DNA of 64,000 nt from Paenirhodobacter ferrireducens (GTDB taxonomy: Bacteria > Pseudomonadota > Alphaproteobacteria > Rhodobacterales > Rhodobacteraceae), in contig NZ_SAVB01000002.1 in the NCBI RefSeq assembly GCF_004022265.1, forward strand, positions 186,001 to 250,000, given 5' to 3'. Shown here in pieces: positions 63,091 to 64,000 of the stretch (position 1 is its first letter; each line of letters starts with the position of its first letter). A program made the translations under genes and the position numbers. Below the pieces are notes generated by a model that was not told where the DNA came from, ran no database searches, and saw nothing but the letters and a program-made list of their open reading frames with translations.

Positions 63091-64000
63091 CGGTGCGTCT
63101 CCTCTCCTGTCGCGACCTCTGCCGCGACCTCCTCCACCAGCCGGTCGAGGCGCGCCTGCGCGCCCCGCCGGCCCTCGTTCAATGCGGCCAATGCCTGACC
63201 AAGCGCGGCAAGCCGCGCGGGCGGCACCCGGCGCAGGTCGGGCACGGAAATCTCGAGCAGGTCGCGCGGTTCGATCTTGCGCAGGCCGCCGCCATAGCGG
63301 CGCAGCTGCGCCTCGGCGAGGCACGCGACTGGGGCGGCGTTCAGGCAGGCGGTCAGCGCGCGCAGGAAGGCGCGGTCGCGGCGCTCGGGAAAGATGCCGT
63401 GAAAGGCCGTCAGCTGCAGCGCGCCCGCCTCGTTCAGCACGAAGCGCAGCCGGTCTCGGGCGAAGGTCGCAGCCCAGATCGGCGCGACAGAGAGCCGTTC
63501 GGGCGCGTGCCAGGGCGTGCGGTTGCGGGTGAGGAAGCGCGCATCAAGCCCCTCGGCGGCCCCCGCGTCGACATAGGCCGCCTCGGCGGGCGCGAGCGGC
63601 GGTGTCAGGTCGAGAAAGACCGTGGGCCGGCCCGCCGCCTCAAGCGTGTCGAGGTCTGCCGCGGTGAAGACCGGGCCCGGCGCATCGCCCGCCTTCGCCA
63701 CGCAAGGAAGCCACCGGTGCGGCGCGATGCCCTGCGCAAGCGCCGCGGCCCGGCTCAGGTGGAAGAAGCCGTTCGCCCCGGTCGCAAGGCCCCGCCGGGT
63801 GGTTGCAAGCGCGGCAAGCCGGACGAAGCCCGGCGGCGGGGCCGCGGGCAGATCGCGCAAGAGCACGTCCCATTTCGGCGCCGCGCGCAGCGCCGCCACC
63901 GGCACCGGCCGGCCGGAGGTGCCCGGGCCCGGCAGCGCCGCGCCCTCGGGCACGAAAAGGCAGGCGACACTTTCGGGCAGGGCCTCGCCCGAACGCGGCG
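63087..64000 (-). CDS. C-terminal part of a probable N6-adenine DNA methyltransferase (5' end outside window)
   Basis: The frame is open to the window edge; 303 codons are visible. The part Y-V-D-A-G...F-L-T-R-N-R-T-P-W, then L-N-E-A-G-A-L-Q-L-T-A-F-H-G-I-F-P and Y-G-G-G-L-R-K-I-E-P-R-D-L, matches the target-recognition end of Eco57I/HsdM-like adenine methyltransferases. The catalytic N-P-P-Y/F and SAM motifs would lie upstream, out of view. It overlaps the FAH gene by ATGA. It may be a solitary epigenetic methylase or half of a restriction system. Confidence 0.6.
   Translation of the reverse strand, partial: PRSGEALPESVACLFVPEGAALPGPGTSGRPVPVAALRAAPKWDVLLRDLPAAPPPGFVRLAALATTRRGLATGANGFFHLSRAAALAQGIAPHRWLPCVAKAGDAPGPVFTAADLDTLEAAGRPTVFLDLTPPLAPAEAAYVDAGAAEGLDARFLTRNRTPWHAPERLSVAPIWAATFARDRLRFVLNEAGALQLTAFHGIFPERRDRAFLRALTACLNAAPVACLAEAQLRRYGGGLRKIEPRDLLEISVPDLRRVPPARLAALGQALAALNEGRRGAQARLDRLVEEVAAEVATGEETHR

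Noticed and set aside
1-64000. Search for CRISPR arrays, insertion sequences, integrases, tRNA and rRNA genes
   Set aside because: No regularly spaced direct repeats, no transposase or integrase motifs, and no tRNA-like cloverleaf or rRNA sequence were seen in any gap.

Overview
The window is chromosomal DNA from a high-GC alphaproteobacterium, most likely a member of the Rhodobacterales (Rhodobacter/Rhodovulum/Paracoccus relatives). The reasons are the strong GC bias (which creates very long antisense shadow ORFs), the many ATGA start/stop overlaps, lipid A synthesis using LpxI rather than LpxH, and lineage-type proteins such as DUF6456, DUF6477, DUF2927 and IalB-like. I cannot name the genus. 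I see no rRNA, tRNA, CRISPR array, insertion sequence, integrase or prophage. The window looks like ordinary core chromosome with a few poorly understood gene sets.

Layout. 1-3.8 kb: end of a DUF6456 helix-turn-helix protein, a DUF6477 protein, a HerA/DUF853 ATPase, a likely small-RNA unit and an IalB-family exported protein. 3.9-9.0 kb: a minus-strand operon, L,D-transpeptidase - lpxD - acyl carrier protein - ketoacyl synthase, then a Tat-exported YcbK-like (DUF882) peptidase on the plus strand. 9.1-17.1 kb: an AbrB-type membrane protein and a three-gene operon of transglutaminase/DUF2126, ATP-grasp/alpha-E fusion and a second transglutaminase. 17.1-29.8 kb: the envelope biogenesis block, transcribed leftwards: pyrH, frr, uppS, cdsA, dxr, rseP, a 57-aa membrane protein, bamA, ompH/skp, fabZ, lpxA, lpxI, lpxB and a small c-type cytochrome. 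29.9-34.8 kb: miaA, an AraC regulator, an aldehyde dehydrogenase with a palindromic operator-like site, and an unrecognised protein. 34.9-39.5 kb: an SbcCD/YhaO-YhaN-like phosphoesterase and ATPase pair. 39.5-42.5 kb: a GAF-Fis regulator lacking an AAA+ domain, rlmE and a Ppx/GppA phosphatase. 43-50.2 kb: DUF2927 lipoprotein, small membrane proteins, a VWA/CoxE protein, a DedA protein, an M48 peptidase, a serine-hydrolase-like protein and a cytochrome P450. 50.1-56.6 kb: M32 carboxypeptidase, heme A synthase ctaA, trigger factor, a sulfotransferase and an MscS channel. 56.7-58 kb: rpsF-rpsR-rplI with a promoter and a structured leader. 58.1-64 kb: a membrane protein, an LLM flavin oxidoreductase, a DMT transporter, and a tightly overlapping operon of a DNA-methyltransferase-like protein, an FAH-family hydrolase and a coniferyl-type aldehyde dehydrogenase.

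How the genes work together. The 3.9-8.1 kb and 17-29 kb blocks both build the cell envelope: hydroxyacyl supply and lipid A assembly (LpxD, LpxA, LpxI, LpxB, FabZ, ACP, KAS), outer-membrane protein assembly (BamA, Skp), isoprenoid and phospholipid precursors (Dxr, UppS, CdsA), envelope stress signalling (RseP) and peptidoglycan remodelling (L,D-transpeptidase, YcbK-like). lpxD is displaced from its usual place between skp and fabZ and sits with its own ACP and ketoacyl synthase.

The best candidates for little-described biology are the transglutaminase/DUF2126/ATP-grasp/alpha-E operon, the candidate small RNA at about 2.9 kb, the structured rpsF leader, the aldehyde dehydrogenase palindrome paired with an AAA+-less AcoR-like regulator, the hydrolase-P450 pair and the methyltransferase-FAH-aldehyde dehydrogenase operon. 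Starts, promoters and terminators were located by reading the sequence; no alignment or folding software was run.
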